The position numbers were made by a program, and so were the translations under genes. From Bifidobacterium sp. (GTDB lineage: Bacteria; Actinomycetota; Actinomycetes; Actinomycetales; Bifidobacteriaceae), in contig JAGGHK010000002.1 of the NCBI GenBank assembly GCA_024104275.1, positions 45,894 to 109,893 of the forward strand: DNA of 64,000 bases, read 5' to 3'. The first letter of the stretch is position 1. Each line of letters starts with the position of its first letter. This document shows, one piece after another, positions 9,701 to 19,800 of this stretch. The notes beneath the pieces are model-generated. The model searched no databases and was not told the DNA's origin. It worked only from the letters and a program-made list of their open reading frames with translations.

Positions 9701-9732
9701 AGCCCGATTGCTGCTTTATTCCATGATTTCAC
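6721..9732 (-). CDS. BspA-like surface protein with InlB-type repeats and C-terminal membrane anchor
   Basis: A 1,003-residue exported protein. Residues 1-27 form a signal peptide (KAAIGLLVASAMAIGTGVAASA). Residues 28-130 are a Ser/Gln/Glu-rich linker. Residues about 230-540 hold repeated DUF285/BspA-type units (WDTSAVYNMAGMF, WDVSNVTETDHMF, LTSLDLSGWDT). Two InlB B-repeat-like modules follow near 590-670 and 690-770, each ending in LWAQW or LYAVW. A Thr/Pro stalk (TPTTPTTPTHPT) spans about 775-830. The C terminus has a hydrophobic segment (FWWLLVFLIPLFMLVFAY) and a basic tail, but no LPXTG motif, unlike the paralogue at 43790. GGGAGGGGGAAA precedes the ATG. An adhesin-like role is inferred from the family. 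It sits between acpS and fas. Confidence 0.88.
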   Translation of the reverse strand: MKSWNKAAIGLLVASAMAIGTGVAASADSVSTPADSSSTSSQVSQSSDGASAEPSNSAEPNTDLKVPESPLVSTSTQPQAGKISAPEKTENETKQAQENSGEKAQQKSQTSSLTRSQQQPQAQDDPDSSIKAQGDWGGNEDGTEKVHWFVQETAPNKEVLHIGPGVIGAEDGSPLYFTYTNPAVKDDVVRIVFDDAPNTHVAKTSFLYGFNGFPNVTSIDNVGDLDFSRLQGQTGKFSLRNVFNGFTHLKTLDLTGWGTGRTAPGAGLPGVKTSSKWKTDLSIRMDDLFTRDYALTTITGLDDWDTSAVYNMAGMFQIDYYGHGQLSDVGDLSRWDVSNVTETDHMFEGNTKLTSLGDLSDWNLGKDTNAGWMFQNTAISSFGNVSNWGMGSMTNMVGIFEGMANLTALPGIKNWDMRKNRLFQEMVSGCHSLTSLDLTGWQTDSNVGMYGMFYDAPALKEIKGLENLNVSKVKNMSDLFHDDNALTSLDLSGWDTRQVTYHENVFPLSLNEIKLGSNTQLTTSFFSYDEPSSAGATEDNGYTGRWTKDDNTWTSDASDDNHALAAWTQDSGFASGTYVWQEFAEVSFRKNAPKHAKISGSPVTIRKVGAKAADIKIEVPRLMFHAKGYKFLGWNSGKQGGQVSFKKGDTVTNFNRGENLRLWAQWQSRGVPSTPIRPAAMRYTIHYEANAPQGLTATGSVPDDVFTVNPAPGVDLLHYPHQVTKKVYKVEGYKFLTWSTREDMHGGRYDGGSEIRVAPGTTTLYAVWAQDTDTTGISTPTTPTTPTHPTSPTNPKNPETPTEPTTPTSPTVPTAPKDSTSPTTPKIPTTLTQNQGPQGIANNGGGNAVAPRSAIAPLAALPVAAPAFAPAQRVGGNAVVAAPVAGSDGVVSAPQQQRQRPKCVPEDVYQKMKSGKRGSQPVYWIEPDGSAYVQNSAWSLSDYNGLPQCSIEASAPTSGVRMSFNFWWLLVFLIPLFMLVFAYRNGGYVLARHRNLDSADIRK

Positions 9733-9770
9733 TGTTTCCCCCTCCCTATATGGTTTCAGGGCGAATTCGA

Positions 9771-9809
9771 TTTGCTGATGCCGGCCTGAAATAGGCCGGC
9801 ATCAGCAAA
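9771..9809. other. 17-bp perfect hairpin upstream of the surface protein gene
   Basis: TTTGCTGATGCCGGCCT (9771-9787) and its exact complement (9793-9809) flank a five-base loop. It lies about 40 bp upstream of the surface protein start and 65 bp from the small mobile element. It could be a transcript barrier, a structured 5' leader or a remnant of another element. Confidence 0.6.
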
Positions 9810-9873
9810 CCACCCAGTTTTCCCCTTCAAGGAAAATTGTAGCACAAATAAAAATATTTACTATACAGCGTTT

Positions 9874-10321
9874 CGGGTTATAGGCCAAAAAGTGTTGTTT
9901 ATAACCGGGGTTTGCCCTTGTGGGAGTAGGCGTTTCGTGTCGTTGTTTTTCCAACGATTTTTTTAGGAGGCTTTTCCGGTAGTCCTGAGCCGTGTGAGGA
10001 CGAGATCGAAGAAGGCGAAGCACTGCCCCTCGTGCGGCGGGCAGATGAAGAAGAACGGGCGCACCGCGGCCGGCACGCAGCGGTGGAAATGCTACATGAG
10101 AAGCCCGCACCCCGACACCGGCGCGACGCTCAACTCGTACCTCCGGCACGTCCGGCGCAGGGCCGAACAAGCGCGGGCGGCGAAAACGCAAAGCGAAACA
10201 AAGACGGGAGACGAGCCTGGCACCGGCATCGACTGGAACAAATTCCACACCGCAACCAGATACCCCAACGCCGCCGACTAGAAAACCAACCCTAAAACAC
10301 CACGAAATGGCCTATAACCCG
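9874..10321. mobile_element. 448-bp MITE/IS remnant with matching terminal inverted repeats
   Basis: The left end CGGGTTATAGGCCA (9874-9887) is the exact reverse complement of the right end TGGCCTATAACCCG (10308-10321). Allowing mismatches, the match extends inward to about 27 bp with roughly 23 agreeing. The interior holds one short reading frame with a Cys pair, resembling the N terminus of an IS transposase. No clear target-site duplication was found. Size and ends fit a non-autonomous or internally deleted insertion sequence that would need a transposase supplied in trans. Confidence 0.75.
9994..10281 (+). pseudogene. Truncated transposase-like zinc-ribbon fragment
   Basis: 95 codons inside the 448-bp element. 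The N-terminal CPSCGGQMKKNGRTAAGTQR resembles the zinc-ribbon start of IS1249/IS256-related transposases, which usually reads CPxCG...NGRT..G.QRW.C. The second Cys pair is degenerate (only WKCYMRS remains). No catalytic DDE domain follows; the frame ends in an unrelated tail before the right end. The start is a GTG with AGGAGG about 24 bases upstream, farther than normal. It is probably a decayed or DNA-binding-only remnant; translation is uncertain. Confidence 0.55.
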
Positions 10322-10793
10322 TCGAACCACATTCATCGCAGTGCCGACACAGCTTCTCATAGTTCACATGTAATAATCATTAGTATAACAATGCATTACT
10401 ACAAACGTTTCTAGGTAAATCTGCTTGACGTCAATTTATTTGCTGTTCATTGCAACAAAAATGATCACACCGAACAGTTAGCAATGAGCGAGAATTGACC
10501 ACTTCGTCTTACAACCCTTGTGAGAGTGAGATTACGGAACTCTTACCTCTTCCAATAATTACAATCAAAATTCACAAAATGCAACATCTGAAAGTTTATA
10601 AAAACCTTCGACGGGAAAGAGCCATCGATAAATTATTTTCTTTGCGTAATGCGAGCAAGCATATATATTTCGAAATGACCTGTGACGATTTCTGCCTCTT
10701 GGTAATCCTGCAATTTCCAATCGTTCTCCGACACATCCACTCCACTCATCAGAACGATGCGTGAGCTCCGTCAAGGCAGGCAACAATGACGGC
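10322..10793. other. AT-rich intergenic region without a recognisable gene
   Basis: About 470 bp between the small mobile element and the fas terminator. Base composition is clearly more AT-rich than in the flanking genes. The open frames present look random and lack ribosome sites. No RNA gene or repeat was recognised. Confidence 0.6.
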
Positions 10794-10833
10794 AAAAGCC
10801 CGCCGCTGGATTGCTTACCAGCGGTGGGCTTTC
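10794..10833 (-). terminator. Terminator of the fas transcript
   Basis: On the minus strand AAAGCCCACCGCTGG and CCAGCGGCGGGCTTTT form a stem with one mismatch around an eight-base loop, about 50 bp after the fas stop codon. Confidence 0.85.
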
Positions 10834-10883
10834 CTTGTTATCGTCTTTTCAACGACGAAACAGAACCTCTTGCCTGTTATCGG

Positions 10884-13800
10884 CTACGCGAAGTAGCCGT
10901 CGGAGCCGAGGCGGGCATCCGGGTTCAAAAGCATCGCCTTTTCGACCTCGTGGGAATCATAGGCCTTCGTGTCCTCATGGAAACGACGGTTGTCGATCTC
11001 CTCGTAAAGCGGGGCCACACCCATCATGCCCATCAGACGACGGCGTTCGCCACGGGCTAGACGCTCGTTGGTGCGCTTGCGCCACTTGTCGAGCGCATCC
11101 TGGCCGTACTCATTGGCGACGGCCGCCTCGAAGGCACCGGGGTGCACAAGGGCGACGAAACCGGAGACATGGCCGAAGCCGAGGGAGGTGACAAGGCCGG
11201 CCTTGATGGAGCCGATGTTCAACGGCTTCCTGAGCCAGACCATGTGGTCGTCCTTGCGCATCTTCGGGTCGACGCAGTCGAGGGCCGCGTTGGCCGGAAT
11301 GACGCCGGACTTGAAGAGCTGGGTCAGGCCGTCGATCTGGAAGATTGCGGCGCCACCCATCGCGTGACCGGTCAGCGACTTCTGAGAAATCACAAACAGC
11401 GGGTTGCCGTCGTTGCGGCCGATGGCGTGCTGGATGGAGTTGTGCAGTTCGGATTCGTTGGAATCATTGGCATTGGTGGACGTATCGTGCTTGGAGACCA
11501 CGGCGATGTCATCGGGGGCGACTCCCAGACGCGCCAGCTGACGGACCAGCTGGGAGTCCTTGCCGCCCTGGGCCGCAGCGAGCGCACCCAAGCCCGGAGC
11601 CGGGATCGAGGTGTGCGCGCCGTCGGCGAAGCTGTGGACGTAACCGACCACGGCCGCCACCGGCAGGCCCATCTTCAGCGCGATGTCGCCACGGGTGACC
11701 AGTATCGTGCCGCCGCCCTCGGACTCGACGAAGCCGTCGCGGCGACGGTCGTTGGAACGGGAGAAGAAGCGGTCGGAAATGCCCTTGCCGTACATCACGT
11801 TCGCGTCGGCGGTGGCACCCATGTCGCCGAAGCCGATCACCGAATCCACGCCGATGTCATCGATTGCACCGGTGACCACGAAGTCCGCCTTGTGCAGGGC
11901 GATCTTGTCGACGCCCTCCTCAAGGGAGACCGCGGCGGTGGCGCAGGCCGAAACCGGCTGAACCATGTTGCCGTAGCCACCGATATAGGACTGCATAACG
12001 TGCGCGGCGACAACGTTCGGCAGGGCTTCCTGCAGGATGTCGGTCGGAATCTCGTGGCCCAAGAAGCGGTCGAGATAGAGCTTGCGCATGCTGGCCATGC
12101 CGCCGAAACCGGTGCCCTGCGTGGAGGCGACCATCGAGGGATGAATCGTCTGCAAGACCTCGGAGGGGCTGAAACCGGCGGAAAGGTAGGCGTCAACGGT
12201 GGTGACGATGTTCCAGAGCGCGATCTCGTCGACCTCGCCGACCATGGAGGCCGGAATGCCCCACTTGACCGGGTCGAAGCCTTGCGGGAACTGGCCGCCG
12301 ACGGTGCGGGTCATCGCGAAGCGCTTAGGCACGCGAATCATCGAACCGGGCTCGCGGGTGACGCTCCACTCGCCGGACTCCTCGTCCTGCGCGACCTGCG
12401 TGTGCTCGGCATCCATGATGACGTACTGCTGGGCGACTTCCTCGCTCGGCACGTTGAAGGTGACCTCATGGTCGAGGTAGATCTCCACTTCCCCGCTGGC
12501 GGTGCCGTCCTGATAGTCGCCGCTGCCCATGCCGTTGTCGAATGGACGTAGGCCGGAACGTGCCACGACCTCGTCGTGATAGCGCTCGGCGATGTCCTCT
12601 TCGGGCACGAGGTTGCCGTCGGTGTCGTACCAGCCGGCGTTCGGGCTGTCCTGCCAAGTGACCAGGCCCATATCCCAGGCCAGCTCAAGCACTGCTCCTG
12701 CGGAAAGATCGACGCTGCCGTCAGGGTGAATGCCCAGCTCGGCCTCGCTACGGGTGCGGCCGGAGCCCCACGGACCCAACTCGCCGATGGAGACGATGAC
12801 GATCTGGTCTTCGGGCTTGACAGTGACATTGCGCCAGTCGGCGAGATTGACCGCAGCCTGACGCGGCGGATTCGGGGTGGGCAGCGCCTTGATGAGCGTC
12901 GCCTTGCCGTCCTTGTTCTTGACATCGGCTGCGCTGTTCTCAGCACTCTCGTCTGCATTTGCCGCAGCGGAATTGGCCTTGTCGGCCTCGGCCTCGGCAC
13001 GAAGCGCAGAGATGTCGATGGGCTCGTTGCCCAAGCCGCCGGTCAGATCAGCGCGAAGCGGGGCCTTCTCGGCCTCCTTACGGGCACCGGTATCGGCGAG
13101 GTCGAGCAGTTGCTGCGCAATCTCGGAAGTGGAATAGGTGCGGATGCCGTGACGTTCGACCACATCGACCAGCGAGTCGTTGCCGCCCATGAGGCCGGTG
13201 CCACGCACCCAGCCAATCAGCGGGTGGGCGAAGGTGACCCTGCCGGACCAGTCCTTTTCGGCACGGGCGCGGTTGACGATGGCATCGAACGAGGCCTTGA
13301 CCTCACCGTACGCACCGTCGCCGCCGAAAACGCCACGGTTCGGGGAACCGGGGAGAATGACGTGGAGCTTGTGCTGCACGTCAGTGTCGCCGCCGATGGC
13401 CGCAAAGCCGGTGATCGCGCGCTCGACGCCCCAGAGCATCAGGCGGGCCTGGGACTCGAAGAGCTGGCCGGAATCGGACATCGTACCGTGAACCGGAGGT
13501 GCCGCGAACGGGAAGAAGAGGCTCGGCTCGTAAGCCGGCTTCAAAATCGTGGTGGTCGCGCCGGTGGTCTTCTTGCTCACGCCGCCGACCCACTTAACCA
13601 GTGCGTCAACATCGCGGTAGCTAGAAAGATTGGCCGGAACCAGCCAGAGCCTGGCATCGCCGACCGCATGCTCGCGGTAAATCTGCTCGGCCCAAGCCTT
13701 CACCGACTGCTTGAAGCTGTAGGAAGTGGCGATGACCGTCGCGCCGCCAGCCAGAAGGCCTTCGACGACCTGTCCCGCGATGGAGTTCGGGGCCACGCCG

Positions 13801-16800
13801 GTGACCACGGCGACGTCGCCGGCAAAACGGGATGCCTTCGGGTCGGTCTTGGCGTTGCTGCGCGCCTCGACCGCGATGCGGTTGAAGGTGGAAGCCAGAA
13901 TGCGCTCGCCGTCGGTTTCGGACTTGGAAGCGAACCAGGTGGCCTGGTCGGCGACCTCGTGGCCTGCACCGATGAAGCTCAGCGAAGAGACCTTCTGGTC
14001 GTGGTTGTAATACAGACGGGCGAGATCTTCGCGCGCGGTGGCCCAACGGTCATCGAGCAGAAGGGCCTTGCGCTCGTCGAAGCGCGGGGCGACCTGATCG
14101 ACCCAGTCGCTGCCGAGTTCGGCCTCGACGGTCTGAACCACAACGGCGTCCTCTTCCTCGTCCTCGGCGGCGAGAGGAGCCTTGACTCCAAGTTCGTCGA
14201 GCACGAAGCGTGCGGTCTTGGCGAGCACGCCGTCGGCACCAGTCACCTTTTCGGCGAAGGCGTCGAGCGCGGCGGAATCGACCACCGAACCACCGGCACC
14301 ACCGACGCTCGGAAGCGCGACGGTTACACCATGATCGGCGGCGACCTTCTGCACGGCCGCATCGATGAGCGCATTGGCATCGTTGGCATTGGAGACCTGG
14401 GTGGTGCTGAGGCTGGCGAGGTCGTCACCCCGCGAGGACGCGCCTTCGCGGGTTTCGAGCACCAACGTGCCGAGCACGTAGTCGGCCCAGCCTTGCCCTA
14501 GCTGCCACGTGTCGGTGACGCGCTTGACGACCTGGCCCATCTTGACGCCGGAAGCGCCGAAGAAGCCACGGATACGGTCACGCACGATGTCGGAAAGCAC
14601 CGGGCCGAAGGGCTTGTAGTTCGGGGCCACCTTGTTGACCAGAGCGTAGAGGTCGGTGATCGATGCCTCGGCGGCGCCGTCGACCGATGCCACGCCGAGT
14701 TCGGAGCTGATGTCCATCAACAGCTGGTTACGGCGCGAAGAGACGCCGTTGGTCAGGGTGTCGGTGGTGTCGCTGTCGCCGATCTGGTCGGGGCGTACCT
14801 TGGCCGCGTAGGCCAGGAGCATCGCGATGCCGTCGGACGCCTTGAACGGCAGGTCCGCGGGGCGTTCTCCGGAAGTTGCGACCGGCGCGGATGCAGGAGC
14901 TGCGGGTGCTGCTGCGGCAGGTGCCGGAGCTGCAGCGGGAGCGGCGGCTTGCACTACCGGAGCCGAAGCGGCGGCTGTCTGAGCCGATGCCGATACTTCT
15001 TCAGTGTCGTCATCATCGTCCAAAACCAGGCTGTCCGAATCGGTCATATACACGCGCTGCTCGTCGCGACCCAAGTTGTAGACCGCAACCTCGCTGCCCG
15101 AGAAATCAGGCAGACGCAAGGTCTTGGTGGCCAGGTTCGCGAGCGTCGGCTGGTTGCCGAGGCCGACTTCGACGTAATTCTCCACGCCCAAGCCGCCCTG
15201 TGCTGGATCGCCGAACATGATGGCCTGCGTCTCGATCCAACGCACCGGAGAGGCGAACTGCCAAGCCAAAAGCTCGGTGAAGAGCAAACGGCCAAGCTTC
15301 TGCTCGTCGGCAGCGTAGGAGTCCCACACCTCCGGATTGTCGAGCGCTTCCTGAATGCGGGTGGACGGCACGACGTCGACGATCTTCTTCGCGAATTCCT
15401 TTGTCATCTCGAACGGGGTGGCCACGAGGTTTGGAATATAGCGGCCGACCAAGCGCTGGTAGTCGATATGCGCCGGAAGCAGGGTGTCGAGCTTGTTGCG
15501 GAAGTCGGGCACGCCCTTGCGCAGGAGCATGGAGTGGAACGGCACGTCGATGCCGGGCACATACATGAGCGCGGGCTTGCCGCCGTATTCCTTGACGCGA
15601 CGGGCGGAATCGGCCTTCAGAACCTCGAGGCCCTTGAGCGTTCCGGCGATGACGTACTGCTGGCCAGAGAGGTTGTAGTTGACGATCTGCAGGAACTCGC
15701 CGCTCGCCTCGCTTACGGACTTGACGTAATCGTCCACGCCGTCGTCGCCGACGCCGAACTGGTTGGGGCGCAAGGCGGCCATGCGGTAGTTGGAACGGCC
15801 CTGCTCATCGCGGTCGATCAGGCTGTTCATGGCGGAACCGCGCTGGAAGACGAGCTCGAGCACCGTCTCGAAGGGGATGATGCCCGCGAAGGAACTCAGT
15901 GCGTTGTATTCGCCCAGCGAATGGCCGGCGAAGTAGGCGGGCCAGATGTCACTGCCGGCCTCGCGCAGACGGGAGGTCTGGGCGTAGGCGACGGTGGCGA
16001 GCGCCACCTGGGTGAACTGGGTGAGGTTTAAGAGGCCGTCGGGGTGGTGATAGGTCACGCCGTTGGCGGTCAGGGTCTTCGGGTTTTCACGCACGATGGC
16101 CAGTATCGAGAAGCCGAGCTTTTCGCGGGTGAGCTTGTCGGCCCGCTCCCAGGTCTCGCGGGCCGCGGCCGACTTGGCGCGCTCGTCCAAAACCATCCCC
16201 TGCTGCTGGATGCCCTGGCCGGGGTAGACATAGGCGGAACGCGGGGCGCGGACAGCGGCGGTGCCACGGGAGACGATGTTGCCATCGATGCGGCAGGTGA
16301 CCTCGAGGGTCATGCCGCCGTGACGCAGCTTGCCGATGCGCTCGACCGAAATCTCAACCTTGTCATTGAGCTGGACCATGCCGTACATGTTGTAGGTCCA
16401 GCCGACAATCTCGTAGTGGGCGCCCTTGTCGTCGCGAGCCTGCACGACGTGCTGGGCGGCGGCGGAAAGCCACATGCCGTGCACCAGCGGGGCCTTGAGG
16501 CCGGAAACGGCGGCACCGCGATGCGAGGTGTGGATCGGGTTGAAATCGCCGGAAGTACGGGCGAAGGCCGTCATCTCGCTCGGGGCGGTCAGGGTGACGC
16601 GACGGAGCATGCGACGCGGGGTAGCCACCACCGGGTCAAGGCCTTTGTCCTCGTTCTCATCGAACGGTGTACCTGCACCCTTATGGCTCTTGCGATAGGA
16701 AAGATAGTCGCCATAATCGGGCACGTCGGCCGGCAGATCGTCGGAATAGGAACGGCCGCGGACGGCGAAACGCTCGACCTCGTGGGCCAGGACGGTGCCG

Positions 16801-19800
16801 TCGATGGCGGTGTGGGTGACGTGGATGGTGACGATGCGGCCGGAAGCGGACTCGGCGTAGGCGTCGGCCCAGCTCGTCAGGTCGATCTTCTCGCCGGTAT
16901 GGGCCAGCAGCTCGTCCTCGGTGACCTCGAGCTCCATCTGATGGTCGAGGTGAACCGCGTTCAGCAGGCCTTCGATCACCGGATAGCCATGGACATAAAC
17001 CGAACCGAGAGCCGTGTAAATCGCGGGCCAGGCCGGGCCGACCAAAGCGTCGGGGGCGATGCGCGAAGCGTTCAGGGAGCCCGGCATATTGCCGGCGGTG
17101 GCGGCTTCGTGGTCGTAACCCAAGTTTGCGGAGAGGGTGTAGCTGGTGTGGGCCTGTCCGTAGGGGAAGGCGACCTTATCGCTCATCTCTTCGATTTCGG
17201 GCATCGCGGTGAGCTTGTCGCCGGTGATGGCGGTGTTGCCAATGCCGGCGGTATCGGCCAGCATCGCGTAGACATGCTGCGGCAGACGCTCGCGGTCGAC
17301 CACCGGGAAGAGCCCAGATTCGGACGGCTTGACGTTGAGCGGGATGACGATGTCACGCACGGCGTGCTTGGAAAGCCCGCCATCGGGATCGTTGTCCCAG
17401 AAGGTGTCGAGATGGATGTCAAGGTCGAACATCTGGGTGCCGTCCTCGTCGCCCACCTCACGAATTTCGTAATACTTATCACCGTTGGGAGTGCCGAACG
17501 CGGGATTGGCCATCAGGTGGCCGACCCAGGAGATGTTCGGGGACTTGCGGATGAAGTCTTCGGCGCTCTTGGCAGCATCGAGCTCGGCGTAAGCGGGCTG
17601 CGGTTCCACTCCCCTGTTGATCTCGCGGGTGCGGTCGAGCGCGGCGGCTTCAAAGCGGCCGAGGATGGAACCGACGGGCTCGTCGATGGTGGTGATGCCG
17701 GCCACGGAGATCGGGCCGGGGATGGCACGCACGGAATCGGCGGAATAGCGAGGATCCTCGGACTGCCAAAGCTGGTCCTGACCCCACCAGCGCAACAGAT
17801 CGTTGTCGATCTGCGGCACGAAGGGCATCGGCTTGTGATACTCATGAATGAGCGTCGGGAACCAGGCCACGTCGGTCGGGGTCACCGTGACCTCGGCGGC
17901 ACGCGGATAGGCGCGCTTGAGCTTGTCGATGGCAGCCTGCGGGTCGTTTTCGACGTCGGCACGGGAGGTAAAGAGCGAGGCGAACTCACCGGATTCCTGG
18001 TCGCAGACGCGGGCTTCGGCGCGTTGCAGCAAGTGCAGGAAACGGTCAGCATAGGTCGGGTCGGCCCACGGGTAGGTCAGCTCGGCGAAACGCTGCGCCC
18101 ACTGCACGTAGGTCATCTTGTCGAGGTCGCCGAAGTACGGGCGCGAGGTCTTGTCAAGCGCTTCGATGATTTCGTTACGACGGCTTTCCAGCTCCTCCGG
18201 GTGCTTCATCACGCGAACGAGCAGACGGCCGCAACGGGCGGAAGCGTTCTCGAGCTCGTAGATGTCGGCGTGCAGATGGCTCAGGCCGCTGGCGACGCCG
18301 CCCTTGGCGACCTGGCCGGCCGGAACCCAGTTCTCACCCAGAGGCGCGAACGGGTCGGAATCGTCGGGCTTCGGCGAAATGCCGGGGGTCGCGACGAGCA
18401 TGCGCTTGACGTCGGGGTTGGTGTGAGCCTCCTTGGCCGTCATCGCGGCGGTGCCGATCAAAACACCGTCAACGGGCATATCGGGCTTGCCATAGACGCG
18501 GGACCACTGGCCGGAAATGTAATCGGCAGCGCGGTCGGGGGTGCCGATGCCGCCGCCGGCGACCAGCACGAGGTTATCGCAGGCGCGCACGTCGGCGTAG
18601 GTGTCCATCAAGAGGACGTCGAGGGATTCCCAGGAATGGTGGCCACCGGCGGCTCCGCCTTCGACCTCCATAATCACGGAGACCGGGGCGACAGCCTTGG
18701 CGATGCGCACGACCTGACGAATCTGGTCGATGGTGCCGGGCTTGAAGGCGACGTACGGGAAGCCCTGCTCGTTCAACGAAGCGACCAACTGCTTGGCTTC
18801 GTCGAGCTCGGGGATGCCGGCGGAGATCACCACACCGTCGATCGGGGTGCCGGAAGCGCGCTTCTTGGCGACGATGCCGGCGGGGCCGAACTGCATGTTC
18901 CACAGATAACGGTCCATGAACATGGCGTTGAATTCGATGGTGCGGCCCTCTTCGAGCTGCTTGTCAAGGGATGCGACGTTGCGGTCGAAAACGGCCGGGG
19001 TCACCTGTCCGCCACCGGCCATTTCGGTCCAGTAGCCGGCGTTGGCCGCAGCGGCGACGATATCGGCGTTGACGGTGGTCGGGGTCATGCCGGCCAGCAG
19101 CACCGGCGGCTTGCCGGTCAGATCACTGAACTTGGTGCGAATCTTGTCGCCAGCGGGGGTGGAAATCACCTTTGGAGCAAACTTGCGCCAATCCTGCGTG
19201 CGGGCGGGTTCCTCCTCCATGGTGGAAAGCGCGGCGCGTGCCTCTTCGCTGTCCGCCTCGACCACGCCGACGCCGGTGCCCTGCACCAGAGCGCCCACGA
19301 GCTTGCCGACGGTGTTGCCCGGGCCCATATCCACGATCCACAGCTTGGTGGGGTCGTTGCTCTTGAGCAGCGCATCCGTGCGCGCGGCCCAATCGACGTG
19401 ATTGACCAGCACCTCGTTGGCCAGCGTGCGGGCACGTTCGGCGTCCAGGCCGCAAGCCTGCGCCCACTTGACAGTGGACTCGACGGCCTCGGCCATCAGC
19501 GGGGAATGGAAGGGAACGGTGACCTCAAGATACTCAAGAATCGGGTCGAAGACCTCGCCGCCGCGAACCTTGTCGGCACGCAGCTTGTCCTGACGGCGAT
19601 GCTCCTTGCCGACCTCGACGGCGAAGGCCGCAAGATCCTCAGGATGGCCGGAAAGCACATAATTGTCGGTGGCGTTGGTGACGGCAAAGGCAATCGGGCC
19701 ACGGGGCTTGACCACGCGGTCGACCAACACCTCAATCTGGCGCTTGGTGGCGCCGCGCACCGAAAGCATCGGGGTGGCCTCTCCGAATTTCGTGGAGACC

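Noticed and set aside
9874-10321. Target-site duplication around the small mobile element
   Set aside because: The eight to nine bases on each side do not match (CAGCGTTT against TCGAACCA), so none is claimed.
10495-10764. 89-codon frame in the AT-rich region before fas
   Set aside because: No ribosome site, no recognisable motif and a composition like random AT-rich DNA.
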